In this document: positions 26,306-34,652 of the stretch, piece by piece | How positions within the stretch are numbered: the stretch's first letter is position 1 | How the letters are laid out: the number at the start of each line of letters is the position of its first letter | DNA from: Oscillatoria sp. FACHB-1406 | GTDB taxonomy: Bacteria; Cyanobacteriota; Cyanobacteriia; Cyanobacteriales; Spirulinaceae | DNA: 64,000 nt | Reading direction: 5' to 3' | NCBI RefSeq assembly: GCF_014698145.1 | Contig: NZ_JACJSM010000025.1 | Location: forward strand, 1 to 64,000 | Program-made: the position numbers and the translations under genes | Notes under the pieces: model-generated | The model's database searches: none | The model's input: only the letters and a program-made list of their open reading frames with translations | What the model was told of the DNA's origin: nothing

Positions 26306-26794
26306 ATGAAATTCACTCGTTGTTTGTCTGTTATTGCAGTTGTTTCTTGCTTGAGTGCGAACTCAGTCGCCGCGATCGCCAAAACTCCAGAATCAGAAAA
26401 TTCTTCAACTTCAGCAGCAAAAACCGAACCGATTTTCGTCGCAGGTTTTTTCGATTCTCTGCAACAGACAATTCAAACGATACAGCAAGTTGGTGGAATT
26501 ATTCAACAACACAACCAGCAGCAAGAATTGGAAGAAGCCCGACGTAGAGCGAGCGAACAAGAGCGCTTAGAAGCCGAACGCCGCCAACGATATTTTGAAA
26601 GTCTTTCTCCTCAAGAACAAAAAGCTTATATGGAAGAACAACGGGCATTGCAAGCCCAACGCGATACCGCTGCATTACTCTTTATGATGACACTTTTCTC
26701 AGCAGTAAGCTCCGACGAACCCGCCCCAGCAAGTTCGCAATACGACTACGATGTTGAGTGTAAGACGGTGGACGGTTTGACTCGTTGTGATTAA
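26306..26794 (+). CDS. Exported coiled-coil protein of unknown function
   Basis: 162 aa. A signal peptide (about 1-26, MKFTRCLSVIAVVSCLSANSVAA) is followed by an extracytoplasmic segment. A Gln-rich region and a charged coiled coil span about 52-125 (QQELEEARRRASEQERLEAERRQ). A short hydrophobic stretch AALLFMMTLFSAVSS (about 126-140) could be a membrane anchor. The C-terminus ends in DYDVECKTVDGLTRCD with two Cys that may form a disulfide. I recognise no family. A MITE-like element begins at its stop codon. The position inside the exported-protein cluster suggests a related surface role. Confidence 0.7.
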   Translation: MKFTRCLSVIAVVSCLSANSVAAIAKTPESENSSTSAAKTEPIFVAGFFDSLQQTIQTIQQVGGIIQQHNQQQELEEARRRASEQERLEAERRQRYFESLSPQEQKAYMEEQRALQAQRDTAALLFMMTLFSAVSSDEPAPASSQYDYDVECKTVDGLTRCD

Positions 26795-26893
26795 TACCAT
26801 TTCCTACAAGTTTTGCACTAAATTTGTCGCCGTAGGGGCATAACACCGTTATGCCCTCTTAGGGATTCGTGCAAAATCAATAAGAATTGGTAT
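26794..26893. mobile_element. MITE-like element with ATACCA / TGGTAT ends, copy 1
   Basis: A 100-bp non-coding segment with ATACCA at 26794 and TGGTAT at 26888-26893. Inside lie GCACTAAATTTGTCGCC and the hairpin GGGCATAAC-ACC-GTTATGCCC. An inverted, partly degenerate copy is at about 29500-29582. It begins exactly at the end of the preceding gene, whose TAA stop reaches into the repeat edge. Confidence 0.6.
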
Positions 26894-26955
26894 AAGAAGG
26901 ATTTCGCTTCTATCCTTGTTATCTGTTCTATTTGTTCCGATCGAGAATATTAATC

Positions 26956-27414
26956 ATGAAAAAAATTCTTTGTACCGCCTCTCTCGCGATCGCGCTGAGT
27001 GTAAACCCAGGTGCTGCTTATGCTCAATCTAGCATAAGTCGATTTCTTCAAGAAATTGCAGTGCAAGTTCTGTCAGAAATGGCTACAGAAGCTGCGAAGC
27101 AAACTCTTATTAATATTACCCGACCTATCCCTCAAATTTCTACTTTTACAGATCGCGAATGGCTAGTAACCATTAAACAGAGCGGAGATGACTTAATCTA
27201 CACGGGAGTCAATATAAAATCGCGTGATAGTATCATGCTAAGAGGAGTCAGAGTTTCGTCCAGTAGCGATCGTCGGGTTTTTACCTGGAATAATGGCGCT
27301 TACCGCTATCAAGTTGCTCAGCGACCTAGCGATCCGCAATTTGTTCGTCTCCAAGTGTTTGATGGGAGGGGTAAAGAATTACTAAATCGTAAGCTCGAAA
27401 AAGTTAATCGATAA
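26956..27414 (+). CDS. Exported protein, unrecognised family, paralog 2
   Basis: 152 aa. Signal peptide about 1-25 (MKKILCTASLAIALSVNPGAAYAQ), a helical stretch (ISRFLQEIAVQVLSEMATE), then the same C-terminal domain as the 24689 gene: EWLVTIKQSGDDLIYTGV, TWNNGAYRYQV, VRLQVFDGRGKELLNRKL. It lacks the Pro-rich GNPxPGGT leader of paralog 1. The start ATG 26956 begins the signal peptide; an in-frame start at 26932 adds an unlikely preceding segment. The two copies are about 45 percent identical across the domain by eye. No known fold can be assigned. Confidence 0.78.
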   Translation: MKKILCTASLAIALSVNPGAAYAQSSISRFLQEIAVQVLSEMATEAAKQTLINITRPIPQISTFTDREWLVTIKQSGDDLIYTGVNIKSRDSIMLRGVRVSSSSDRRVFTWNNGAYRYQVAQRPSDPQFVRLQVFDGRGKELLNRKLEKVNR

Positions 27415-27446
27415 GACAATGCAGTTTGATACAAAGCACGTGATAC

Positions 27447-27472
27447 GGTGCGTTACGCTTCGCTAACGCACC
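27447..27472. repeat. Dispersed hairpin GGTGCGTTA / TAACGCACC
   Basis: Nine-base perfect arms with spacer CGCTTCGC, the same repeat as at 452-479. It lies between two exported-protein genes and could end transcription of the upstream one, but lacks a T-run. Confidence 0.65.
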
Positions 27473-27516
27473 CTACTAATGACTACTAAGAACTAACTCA
27501 TTACGGAGATTTATCA

Positions 27517-28353
27517 ATGTTAAATCGCACATTTTTTCAACCGCGCCTATCTAAAACTTTGTCGAGTGTTGCTGCGATTTCTGCCCTTGGGTTAACTGTC
27601 GCCACTGGGGTTCCTGCTAAGGCGAGTTCCATGACTTCAGTCAATGTTGAATTATCCTTGCTCGTCGATATTTCTCCCAGTATTAACAGTCAAGAATATG
27701 CCTTGCAGATGAGGGGCTATCAGGATGCTTTTACCAAGTTATCACCTTTGTTTGGTTCGGGTAAATTCGGTAGCGTTGCGGTTAATCTCATTCAGTGGGC
27801 TGGGGGAAATAGCCAAGAAGAATCAATCCCCTGGATGCTGATTGATAGTCAAGATAGTGCCGTTCGATTTGCTGACGCGATCGGAAGCTTGGTTAGACCT
27901 AATTGGTTCAGTACAGCACCCGGATCTGCGATTCAATTTGCGACCCCTTTATTTAGCAGTAATGAATATGAAGGGAAGCGTTGGGTGATTGATGTATCCG
28001 GTGACGGAGTAGAAAATTCTGGTGTTTCGACTAGCCAAGCGAGAGATGCTGCTTTAGCCGCAGGAGTATCAGCGATTAATGGATTGCCGATTAACCCAAA
28101 TTACTTAAAGGATCGGGGTAAATCTAGTCTTGATATTTGGTATGAAAACAATGTTCAGGGTGGAGATGGTTCGTTTACCCTTCCTGCTTACGGATTTGAA
28201 GATGTTGGTCGGGCGCTCGAGCAAAAGCTACGCCGGGAGTTAACCGTTCCTCCCACCGAACCTCCAACATCAGTACCAGAACCAACCACAATTCTCGGAC
28301 TTGTTTTAATGGGCGGTGGATTTGTTGGGCTTAAGCGTCGTCGCTCGGTTTAA
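27517..28353 (+). CDS. DUF1194-type (vWA-like) PEP-CTERM protein
   Basis: 278 aa with GGAG before the ATG. Signal peptide about 1-36 (ends AKASS). The body begins VNVELSLLVDISPSINSQEY, a DxSxS metal-ion-dependent adhesion site as in von Willebrand A folds. AVNLIQWAGG, GSAIQFA and RWVIDVSGDGVENSG follow, matching DUF1194. The C-terminus is a PEP-CTERM anchor (VPEPTTILGLVLMGGGFVGLKRRR). It is predicted to be an exported, surface-anchored metal-dependent adhesion or scaffold protein. It is the second PEP-CTERM protein in the window, and the exosortase is not in this window. Confidence 0.86.
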   Translation: MLNRTFFQPRLSKTLSSVAAISALGLTVATGVPAKASSMTSVNVELSLLVDISPSINSQEYALQMRGYQDAFTKLSPLFGSGKFGSVAVNLIQWAGGNSQEESIPWMLIDSQDSAVRFADAIGSLVRPNWFSTAPGSAIQFATPLFSSNEYEGKRWVIDVSGDGVENSGVSTSQARDAALAAGVSAINGLPINPNYLKDRGKSSLDIWYENNVQGGDGSFTLPAYGFEDVGRALEQKLRRELTVPPTEPPTSVPEPTTILGLVLMGGGFVGLKRRRSV

Positions 28354-28399
28354 CCCGCTCGATTGTTGCTATTAAATTGAATCGCGACTCCAAGGATTG

Positions 28400-28462
28400 T
28401 AGGGGGCATAGCAATGCTATGCCCCCTAATTTTATTTAGAAAAATATCCCAACCTAGGTTGG
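28400..28462. repeat. Two palindromic repeats after the PEP-CTERM gene
   Basis: TAGGGGGCATAGCA-A-TGCTATGCCCCCTA occupies 28400-28428 (14-base arms, one-base centre). A 14-bp perfect palindrome CCAACCTAGGTTGG follows at 28449-28462. The first may serve as a terminator (TTTTATTT follows on the plus strand). Confidence 0.7.
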
Positions 28463-28521
28463 TCGATCTTAACTTTTTAATTTGCTCTAATAAAAGAGTA
28501 AAAGCAAATCCAGCAATAACT

Positions 28522-28662
28522 ATGGAACCTGTCTCTTTACTCGCAATTGGAATTCTTTCAACGATGTTTTTTACCCACAAGGAAAAGAAACCTGCTCCCC
28601 CTAAAAAAGACGAAAGCTTTGAAATCACGGGAATTTCTTTAATTGTGAAGAAGAAGGACTGA
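28522..28662 (+). CDS. Small one-helix membrane protein
   Basis: 46 aa. It begins MEPVSLLAIGILSTMFFT, a start seen in many cyanobacterial small membrane proteins of the MEPVxLxAIxxxxxxFTK kind, followed by a basic Pro/Lys stretch and SFEITGISLIVKKKD. The usual downstream part of those proteins (KTGEK..) is missing, so this may be a shortened member. The frame is open upstream to 28414 but that sequence overlaps palindromic repeats and looks non-coding. No function can be assigned. Confidence 0.45.
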   Translation: MEPVSLLAIGILSTMFFTHKEKKPAPPKKDESFEITGISLIVKKKD

Positions 28663-28830
28663 GTTTAGCTCGACGTTCTCAATGCTACGAACTCTTCTAT
28701 GAATGACATATAGCAGTTTTTGATTGGATGAGATACATCGGACGGGCGCGAGTATTGCGCCCCTACTCATTTAAAGATTGAATTTGTACTTCACGACCCT
28801 GAAAACTTCTATAGAGTGAGGATTGGTTAG

Positions 28831-29484
28831 ATGGCTGAATATAATGAACTCAAAAAACCATCGAGTTGGTTAGGATTTCATCGAGATGGATTAATCATGG
28901 TGCTTTTTCTCGATCTCCTCTGGACGATTATCGAGATAGGAACCACTGCAACTGTTGTGGGGATTCCCGCAATTCCCTTTATCGCTTTTGTCATGTTTGG
29001 GTTAACTTACTGGCTTGTTTATAAAAAGCAGCGTAAGTTGGGAAATAGCATGAAAATGGCAATGGTTAGAGCCTTCTTTTTAGGTGTTGTTGCCGGACTG
29101 CCTTTTTCAGTCACTTACTGGCTTATGGTTTTTGTGTTCGCAATACTCAACCAAGTTTTACCCAAAAGTCAAGGTGTATCTGTAAAGCTCCCTTCTAACG
29201 AACAGTTTAACTTAGGAAAGTTTGCAATTGAGTTTAAGGAAGTCGAACATTTATTGAAATTAGCGATCGAACAAGCCGGTAAAATCCCCTCTTCTAAAGT
29301 TGTTGACAACATTGAATTTTTGAGAGCGCGCCGAGAAATCCCCGTCGAACTGGCGAATTCTCTCGACCAACTCCGAGAAGTGAGAAACCACGTTACTCAT
29401 GAGGTTGGGATAAATCCGAATGCTGAAAATCTACGATTGCTCAAAAAACTTCAAGATGAGTTAAGAGCGATTGTCAAGGAATAA
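28831..29484 (+). CDS. Membrane protein with HEPN-like C-terminal domain
   Basis: 217 aa. Three hydrophobic helices are visible (about 18-40, 42-62, 83-112). The soluble C-terminus (about 125-217) is all-helical and contains REVRNHVTHEVG, an RxxxxH motif of the kind that forms the catalytic or RNA-binding site of HEPN domains (also seen in DUF4145-like tails). I infer a membrane-tethered HEPN-like module; similarity to a named family was not established. Start ATG 28831 with GAGG about 10 bases upstream. A hairpin plus T-run terminator follows at 29585. Confidence 0.68.
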   Translation: MAEYNELKKPSSWLGFHRDGLIMVLFLDLLWTIIEIGTTATVVGIPAIPFIAFVMFGLTYWLVYKKQRKLGNSMKMAMVRAFFLGVVAGLPFSVTYWLMVFVFAILNQVLPKSQGVSVKLPSNEQFNLGKFAIEFKEVEHLLKLAIEQAGKIPSSKVVDNIEFLRARREIPVELANSLDQLREVRNHVTHEVGINPNAENLRLLKKLQDELRAIVKE

Positions 29485-29499
29485 CAAGGTAAATAAAGG

Positions 29500-29582
29500 T
29501 GGGAATTACGCACCAATTAGGGCAGAGCAATGCTCAGCCCCTACAGCAAAAAATTTAGTGCATAAGGATTGGGAATTGGTAT
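29500..29582. mobile_element. MITE-like element, inverted copy of 26794-26893
   Basis: Read inverted, the first element aligns here over AGGGCA..GCCCCTAC, AAATTTAGTGCA and the closing TTGGTAT (29576-29582), with small indels. The left end (CACCAATTA near 29511) is degenerate. The remaining 29485-29796 gap holds a terminator and a CCCAAC-TGAA-GTTGGG hairpin (29676-29691). Confidence 0.5.
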
Positions 29583-29584
29583 GA

Positions 29585-29621
29585 GGCGATGCACTTCAAC
29601 TTTAATCGCCGCTTTTTTTTT
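29585..29621 (+). terminator. Rho-independent terminator
   Basis: A six-base stem GGCGAT / ATCGCC (29585-29590, 29605-29610) is followed by GC and ten T residues. It is about 100 bp after the HEPN-like membrane protein gene, separated from it by the MITE-like copy. Confidence 0.55.
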
Positions 29622-29796
29622 ACCCGACTCATCCCTGAATTTTGTATCAATTAATCGCCTTAAATAGCTCGATCTCCCAACTGAAGTTGGGTGACGCGAA
29701 GTTGGAAGATTTGCTTTAATTTAATTAGATCAAACACAATCTTGTTTTAACCTGTTGTAAAAACTTAAAGTTTGAGGGTTAGAGTGAGGAGGTAAT

Positions 29797-29979
29797 ATGA
29801 ATAAGTTAGGTTTAGCGATCGCAACGACAACAGCGCTAGTATTTTGGTTCTTATTTTTTTCGAGACCGCCCGAAATCACGACAGTGAAATCTTCTCTAGG
29901 CGATTCAAGCGTAAGTTTTCCTGCCGCTCTCGCATCGAATGCCTATCGGGGAACGATCGCTAATACTTCTGTTCCTTAA
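29797..29979 (+). CDS. Small hypothetical protein with N-terminal membrane anchor
   Basis: 60 aa. A strong Shine-Dalgarno (GAGGAGGTAAT) lies directly before the ATG. The N-terminus is a signal anchor (LGLAIATTTALVFWFLFF, about 4-21) followed by an exported segment of about 38 residues without recognisable motifs. No family is recognised. The ribosome-binding site is the main support for it being a gene. Confidence 0.5.
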   Translation: MNKLGLAIATTTALVFWFLFFSRPPEITTVKSSLGDSSVSFPAALASNAYRGTIANTSVP

Positions 29980-29985
29980 CTAAAG

Positions 29986-30143
29986 TTAATTTTCGCTGTA
30001 GCCAACGATTTCATCAGGAGAGCGAGGATCGAGAACGGGTAAACTTCTAATTCGATCGCAAATTCGCTCGACGTTGCCTAAGTTAACCGTCGTTTTCTGT
30101 GTTGGAGAACTTTGAGGTTCTTGCTGTAATAATTCAACTAATA
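29986..30143 (-). pseudogene. C-terminal remnant of a VapB-type antitoxin gene
   Basis: On the minus strand an open frame ends ICDRIRSLPVLDPRSPDEIVGYSEN before a stop at 29986-29988. The run LPVLDxRSPDEIxGY is a hallmark of the C-terminus of one class of small cyanobacterial antitoxins (Rv0623/VapB-like). The N-terminal part is missing: the frame runs into a MITE-like element at 30141, and no toxin gene follows. I infer a toxin-antitoxin module destroyed partly by that insertion. Confidence 0.45.
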
Positions 30144-30238
30144 CTAATTTAAGATTGCGTTGCCTAGAATCAACTCTCCTAAATTATCAGGATAACGGTG
30201 CGTTACGCTTCGCTAACACACCCTACTTTTCATTCTAT
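30141..30238. mobile_element. MITE-like element, truncated copy of 39402-39522
   Basis: About 97 bp (ATACTAATTTAAGATTGCGT, TGCCTAGAAT, AACTCTCCTAAATTATCAGG, then TACGCTTCGCTAACACACC) nearly identical to 39402-39499, on the same strand. The right end is lost after CATTCTAT. It abuts the antitoxin remnant. No gene lies in the 29980-30259 gap apart from that remnant. Confidence 0.7.
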
Positions 30239-30259
30239 TTACCCAAGATTAACTTAACT

Positions 30260-32815
30260 TTAAAGCCAATTTCCGACTAAGGTATACGATGCCCAATTAT
30301 AGAGCGAGTCGAAGTAAGTTTCAAACAGGGATTGTTGAGCGAGATGTAGCGCTCTGGCAGCACTAATATTATTATTTTTTAAGGCTTGATAGAACTGAAT
30401 GACTAATTTGTTGGTGGGGTCAACTGGAGCAGTCCACAAGGTCGAAATCGTGCTGCCTGCGCCGGATTGGACGGCAAACCCTGCCAGTCCTAAAATGGCT
30501 CGATTATCGCCTTGCGCGGTTTCGCAAGCGCTCAAAACTAATAATTCGATCGCGTTACTGCTACTCTGGATTAATTCTTGCAAGTCGTTGGCTTTAATGA
30601 GTTCGTTGTAACCAGCGATATAGGTTTCTTCGGGGTTGGAACTGAATTTGCCGTGAGTCGCGAGATGAACGACGGAGAAGCTATCCTGTTGCAGGTGAGT
30701 TTGTAGGTTCTTTTTGGTAAAGTCGGTGTTTAAAATAATGTTGCTCGTTTCAACTTCTTTTTGAATCGGTTGTAGTTGTTCTTTGTCGATGTTTAAATCC
30801 GGAAAAGCAAATTTTCCGCTCGGCGGATATTTTTCAATTCCTCCGAGTAAAACGCTCATTGTTTGCGAGCGGGTTTGCGGTGCGATAAGTTGTAAGCTGG
30901 GCGCGATCGCGATACTATAGTCTTTTTGTACCAAGTATTCGTTGCCGTCGTACAAAATCGCCATCGGAATGTTGCGAAGTTCGCCATCGAGGACAAATAC
31001 TAACGTTTCAGCTTTACCGTTCTTTTTCAACGATTCTTCAAGAGGTTGAAAAATCCAACGATAAACTTCGGCTGCAAGTTGGTTGAATTCATCGATATCG
31101 ACTCCCTGCACGATTAATAAGCTGCGGAGTTGTTTGAGTTTCTTTTTCACCTCCTGCTGGCTAATTAAAGTTTCGCGATATTCAAGCGGTTGGTTGGGCA
31201 GTTTAAAGAGTAAGGCGAGACGATCTTCGAGAATAATGGGATAAAGAAGGGCGGCTTTATTTTGGGTAACTTGTTCGCTACGAGCGGTAATTTCTTCGAG
31301 GGCAGAAGTAGCATTGCTCGGCGCTGAATTTCCTAACCGACATCCTAAGAAGTTTTCGAGTTCGGCGAGTTGCAATTCGTCGATTTGTTTCATCGCTCGA
31401 AGGAGATCTTCTGGATTGGGTTTAGGAGTTGTTTGGCTTAAAATTAGATGCGCGAATTGCCGATAGAGCGGTTCGACATCATCGCGAAAGGAAAATTGAG
31501 CGTCTTTATTGACAGCAGTTAAGCTTTTGCGGATTTCTTTAAGCGTATTACTGGCGCTTTCATAGGCTGTTTTTGCACCTTGATAATCGGGCTGCTTTTG
31601 CTTGCTTAAAATTCGTCCGAGTTGCCATTCCCACTGATAAATAATTTCGATCGAATCAATTTCGCGCGCGAGTTGTAAGGCTTCTCGCGTGGCTTTTAAG
31701 GCTTCGGGATATTGCTCGGTTTGTTCGTATAATCGACCGAGATTTCCGATCGCGTAAGCAGCCGCTTTTTTATCGGCTGAGGCTTGCGCTTGGCGAACCG
31801 TTTGTTGTAAAATACTCTCGATATTCTGCTCGGAAAGCTGGGCAGAATCGTAACCGCGACTGGAAGCAATTAAACGCAAGCTACGGGCATAATTAATTTT
31901 AGCAGCAAGGGCTTCATGCGTCGGCGGTAATTGCTCGATCGCGTTCTGAATTTCGAGCAGCTTCAAGATTTCCGCTCGCCCTCCGGGACTGGGTAACTCT
32001 TTCTCAATTTCTACCAACAAACTGAGGCGGTTAAGGTTGGCTTGCAGGGTGGGAAGTTGCGAGGAAGCAGCGTAACAGGCGGTGGCTTGTTGGTAAAGCG
32101 CGATCGCTTGTTGGTAATAGGCGATCGCGCCATTACTTGCTACAATCTGCGGCGGAGTCGTACAATGATTAGGAGGGGGAATAACGACAGGTTTATTACC
32201 GAGGGTTTCAGTGCGATCGCGCTCTCGATTTCCCAGCACCCGCGCCACATTTCCCAAACTTAAAAGCGTGTCGCCTTGCGCCTGCGGGGAGGATAATTGT
32301 TGCGCGATCTCCCAATTTTGTAAAAAGATTTCTCGCGCGCTATCAAAATTCCCTAATGTTTGCAAAATATCGCCGAGGGTTTGCAATCCCGTATGCAGCA
32401 ACAGAGAAGGTTGTTGCGACGGAATTAATAAGGAATTCGGCTTAGCATCGCAAAGCGAATCTTCGAGTTTTAAGGCTTGCGTTGCCGTCTGACAAGCGCG
32501 CCGAGAGAATCCCATCGCTGCCATCGCGCGCGCTTGGTTAATTAAGCTGCCCGTAATGCCAACTTCATCGTTATCCTGCCGGTAGAGTTCCGTTGCTTTC
32601 TCCCAGGAATTGAGGGCGCGATCGAACTCTCCCGTTTCGTAAAAAAGTCTGCCTTCTTCAATCAGTTTTGGAGCGCTAGCCGTTGGCATCGCTTGACTGA
32701 TGAGGGCTGAATTTGCCTCAACTAAAGTTGGAATAAAACTTAAGCATAAACCAATAACAAAATAGATTAAAATAGACTGTAGCTTAAGGAGAAATGTAAG
32801 CCGTTTTCTTGCCAT
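30260..32815 (-). CDS. Exported TPR-CHAT protein of a two-partner secretion operon
   Basis: 851 aa with GGAGG six bases before the ATG. A signal peptide or N-terminal anchor (about 10-34) is followed by TPR-like repeats (about 45-440, for example FYETGEFDRALNSWEKATELYR and LGRLYEQTEQYPEALKATREALQLA) and a C-terminal CHAT domain (about 560-851). The caspase-like dyad is present: H721 in VHLATHGKF and C764 in LSACETAQGD. The family tail GLAGFAVQSGAGSTISTLW..Y..L...GNW is intact. Its start overlaps the end of the TpsB gene by 49 bp, so it is translationally coupled to it. I infer a periplasmic protease or scaffold that processes or polices the exported TpsA. Confidence 0.9.
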   Translation of the reverse strand: MARKRLTFLLKLQSILIYFVIGLCLSFIPTLVEANSALISQAMPTASAPKLIEEGRLFYETGEFDRALNSWEKATELYRQDNDEVGITGSLINQARAMAAMGFSRRACQTATQALKLEDSLCDAKPNSLLIPSQQPSLLLHTGLQTLGDILQTLGNFDSAREIFLQNWEIAQQLSSPQAQGDTLLSLGNVARVLGNRERDRTETLGNKPVVIPPPNHCTTPPQIVASNGAIAYYQQAIALYQQATACYAASSQLPTLQANLNRLSLLVEIEKELPSPGGRAEILKLLEIQNAIEQLPPTHEALAAKINYARSLRLIASSRGYDSAQLSEQNIESILQQTVRQAQASADKKAAAYAIGNLGRLYEQTEQYPEALKATREALQLAREIDSIEIIYQWEWQLGRILSKQKQPDYQGAKTAYESASNTLKEIRKSLTAVNKDAQFSFRDDVEPLYRQFAHLILSQTTPKPNPEDLLRAMKQIDELQLAELENFLGCRLGNSAPSNATSALEEITARSEQVTQNKAALLYPIILEDRLALLFKLPNQPLEYRETLISQQEVKKKLKQLRSLLIVQGVDIDEFNQLAAEVYRWIFQPLEESLKKNGKAETLVFVLDGELRNIPMAILYDGNEYLVQKDYSIAIAPSLQLIAPQTRSQTMSVLLGGIEKYPPSGKFAFPDLNIDKEQLQPIQKEVETSNIILNTDFTKKNLQTHLQQDSFSVVHLATHGKFSSNPEETYIAGYNELIKANDLQELIQSSSNAIELLVLSACETAQGDNRAILGLAGFAVQSGAGSTISTLWTAPVDPTNKLVIQFYQALKNNNISAARALHLAQQSLFETYFDSLYNWASYTLVGNWL

Positions 32816-34479
32816 GTTGTCCTCCTTGATGAAAGGTCAAGTAGCGGAATTCCCCAATCCAAACGAGCGAATAAACTGCCCTGTTGCAGTTGCAATCCCA
32901 ACCCGATCGCGGCGAGGGTGCTGCGATCGAATGTCCCCGTTCCCCCGCTAATCCAAACTTTACCCAACTCGAAAAAAGGGATGAGTTGTAACACTGTCTG
33001 GCGCGATGGCGAACGGTAAAGGGGAAACTGAACTTCCACCGAAGCAAACGCCCCATTATCGGCGAGGATCGCATCTTGGCGGTAGCCGCGAACGCTTCCC
33101 GAACCGCCCAGGGCGAACTGTTCGAGGGGTAAAAGCGGGCGATCGCTCAGTTGCAAGTTGCCGCGCAGCAGTAAGATCGTATCGGGCGCGAGAACCCGCA
33201 GCCAGCGCGCTTCCCCCTGCCAAGCGAAAAAGCGACTGTCGGGGGCGCTTTCGTTAATCGTCGCACCAAAAGCCCCCAATCCGAGGCTAAATTGCGATCG
33301 CGCGCTCAAAACTTCCTGATTATCCCGCTGCGTATATTCCTGAAAAAATCGCAGCACGGAAATTCTCGTGCGTCCCTCATTATCCGCCCCCACAGACAAG
33401 GGAAAAGGAAAACCGAGTAAAGTAGTTTCGCTTTCTCGCCTCTCCGCCGTTACCCCTACCGCCAATTCTTCGATCGATCGCGCCGAAGCCCGCTGAAAGA
33501 TAGGATGGCGTAACGTTAGGTTATAGTAGCGCGCTCCCGCTTCGATATCCAAGCGATCGAACGGTTGTTCGAGAACGCGGCTCCAAGTCCGACCGTGACT
33601 TAAAATGAGAGCAGTATTGTCCGGCGCGATCGGGATGCGATACTGAGCGTCAAGGGTATGGCTGCCGTCGGTATTGGTATAAGCAGCAATCAGCCCATCC
33701 CCTAAGCCTAACAAATTCCCGTGTTCGAGTAGCAGTCGGCGTTGCATCGTCCCGGTACTGGGCGAACGATTATTATCACTCGCGATTTGCCCATTAAAAG
33801 CGCGATTCTCCTTCACTTTCACCTCAAGGCGGTTCGTTCCCGGTTCGATTCCCGCCGACAAATCCGCAGAGATGCTTTCAATTAGCGGATCGATTTGTAG
33901 CAATCGCAGGGCTTCAATTAAATCGTTACGATTGAGGGGTGCATCCGTCGCCCGTAGGAGACGACTGCGAATGTAGCCCGGATTGAGGCGTTCGGTGCCG
34001 ACAATTTCGATTTCTTCCTCGCTTAAACCGTTTTCAACCACTTGAATTTGAACGACTCCCCCTTCAACTTGCACCGATTGTTCGGCAGGAATGTAGACAA
34101 TCGTGCCTAAATAATCTTGGCTTGCATAGAGATCTCGAATGGCATCCCGCGCTGCTAGGATGCGATCGAAAGAAACCGTTCCCGTATAGGTGCGAGTTGC
34201 GTTCTCGAAATCTTCCGCGCTGAAAAGCGTACTGCCGATGACTTCGTAGCGATCGACTTTAATGGTTTCGGGGGCTGCATCGGGCGTGGGTGGAGGGGTT
34301 GGGGGTTCGGGTACGGGGGGCAGCGGAATTTCGGGGGGAGTGAGGGGTTGGAGGGGTTGCGAAGGAGTAGGGGATTCGGGAAAGCGATCGATTCCGCTGG
34401 GAAGGGGCGTTTGCGCGATCGCGCTGGGGCAGGCGATCGCTAAAATAATTGAGAATGCCAAAATCATCCTCATTCCCAA
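32767..34479 (-). CDS. TpsB outer-membrane transporter (ShlB/FhaC family)
   Basis: 570 aa. Signal peptide about 1-23, then a Pro-rich stretch (about 25-68), POTRA domains (about 70-225, VDRYEVIGSTLFSAEDFENAT, then VVQIQVVENG) and a C-terminal 16-stranded barrel. The barrel carries the VRGYR motif (SGSVRGYRQDAI) typical of the L6 loop and ends in an aromatic residue (SLSYSLF). It exports the TpsA exoprotein across the outer membrane. The TTG at 34479 has GGAGG seven bases upstream; ATGs at 34473 and 34467 are possible too. The TpsA gene lies upstream on the same strand, separated by the oppositely oriented toxin-antitoxin pair. Confidence 0.93.
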   Translation of the reverse strand: MGMRMILAFSIILAIACPSAIAQTPLPSGIDRFPESPTPSQPLQPLTPPEIPLPPVPEPPTPPPTPDAAPETIKVDRYEVIGSTLFSAEDFENATRTYTGTVSFDRILAARDAIRDLYASQDYLGTIVYIPAEQSVQVEGGVVQIQVVENGLSEEEIEIVGTERLNPGYIRSRLLRATDAPLNRNDLIEALRLLQIDPLIESISADLSAGIEPGTNRLEVKVKENRAFNGQIASDNNRSPSTGTMQRRLLLEHGNLLGLGDGLIAAYTNTDGSHTLDAQYRIPIAPDNTALILSHGRTWSRVLEQPFDRLDIEAGARYYNLTLRHPIFQRASARSIEELAVGVTAERRESETTLLGFPFPLSVGADNEGRTRISVLRFFQEYTQRDNQEVLSARSQFSLGLGAFGATINESAPDSRFFAWQGEARWLRVLAPDTILLLRGNLQLSDRPLLPLEQFALGGSGSVRGYRQDAILADNGAFASVEVQFPLYRSPSRQTVLQLIPFFELGKVWISGGTGTFDRSTLAAIGLGLQLQQGSLFARLDWGIPLLDLSSRRTTWQENGLHFSLSYSLF

Positions 34480-34652
34480 TACTTTTCCTCCAATCTTGAG
34501 AGGATGGATCGAGTCTCGGAGTCGGTTAGCTGTGATTGAGTCATGGCGAGATTTTTCTGATTCTACAAGCCTTTTGCTGGGGGTCTATTTCGCCTGAATT
34601 TAAGATATAACTGAATTAGAGTCGTCGTACAAATTTTTCTGGAGACTAATGA

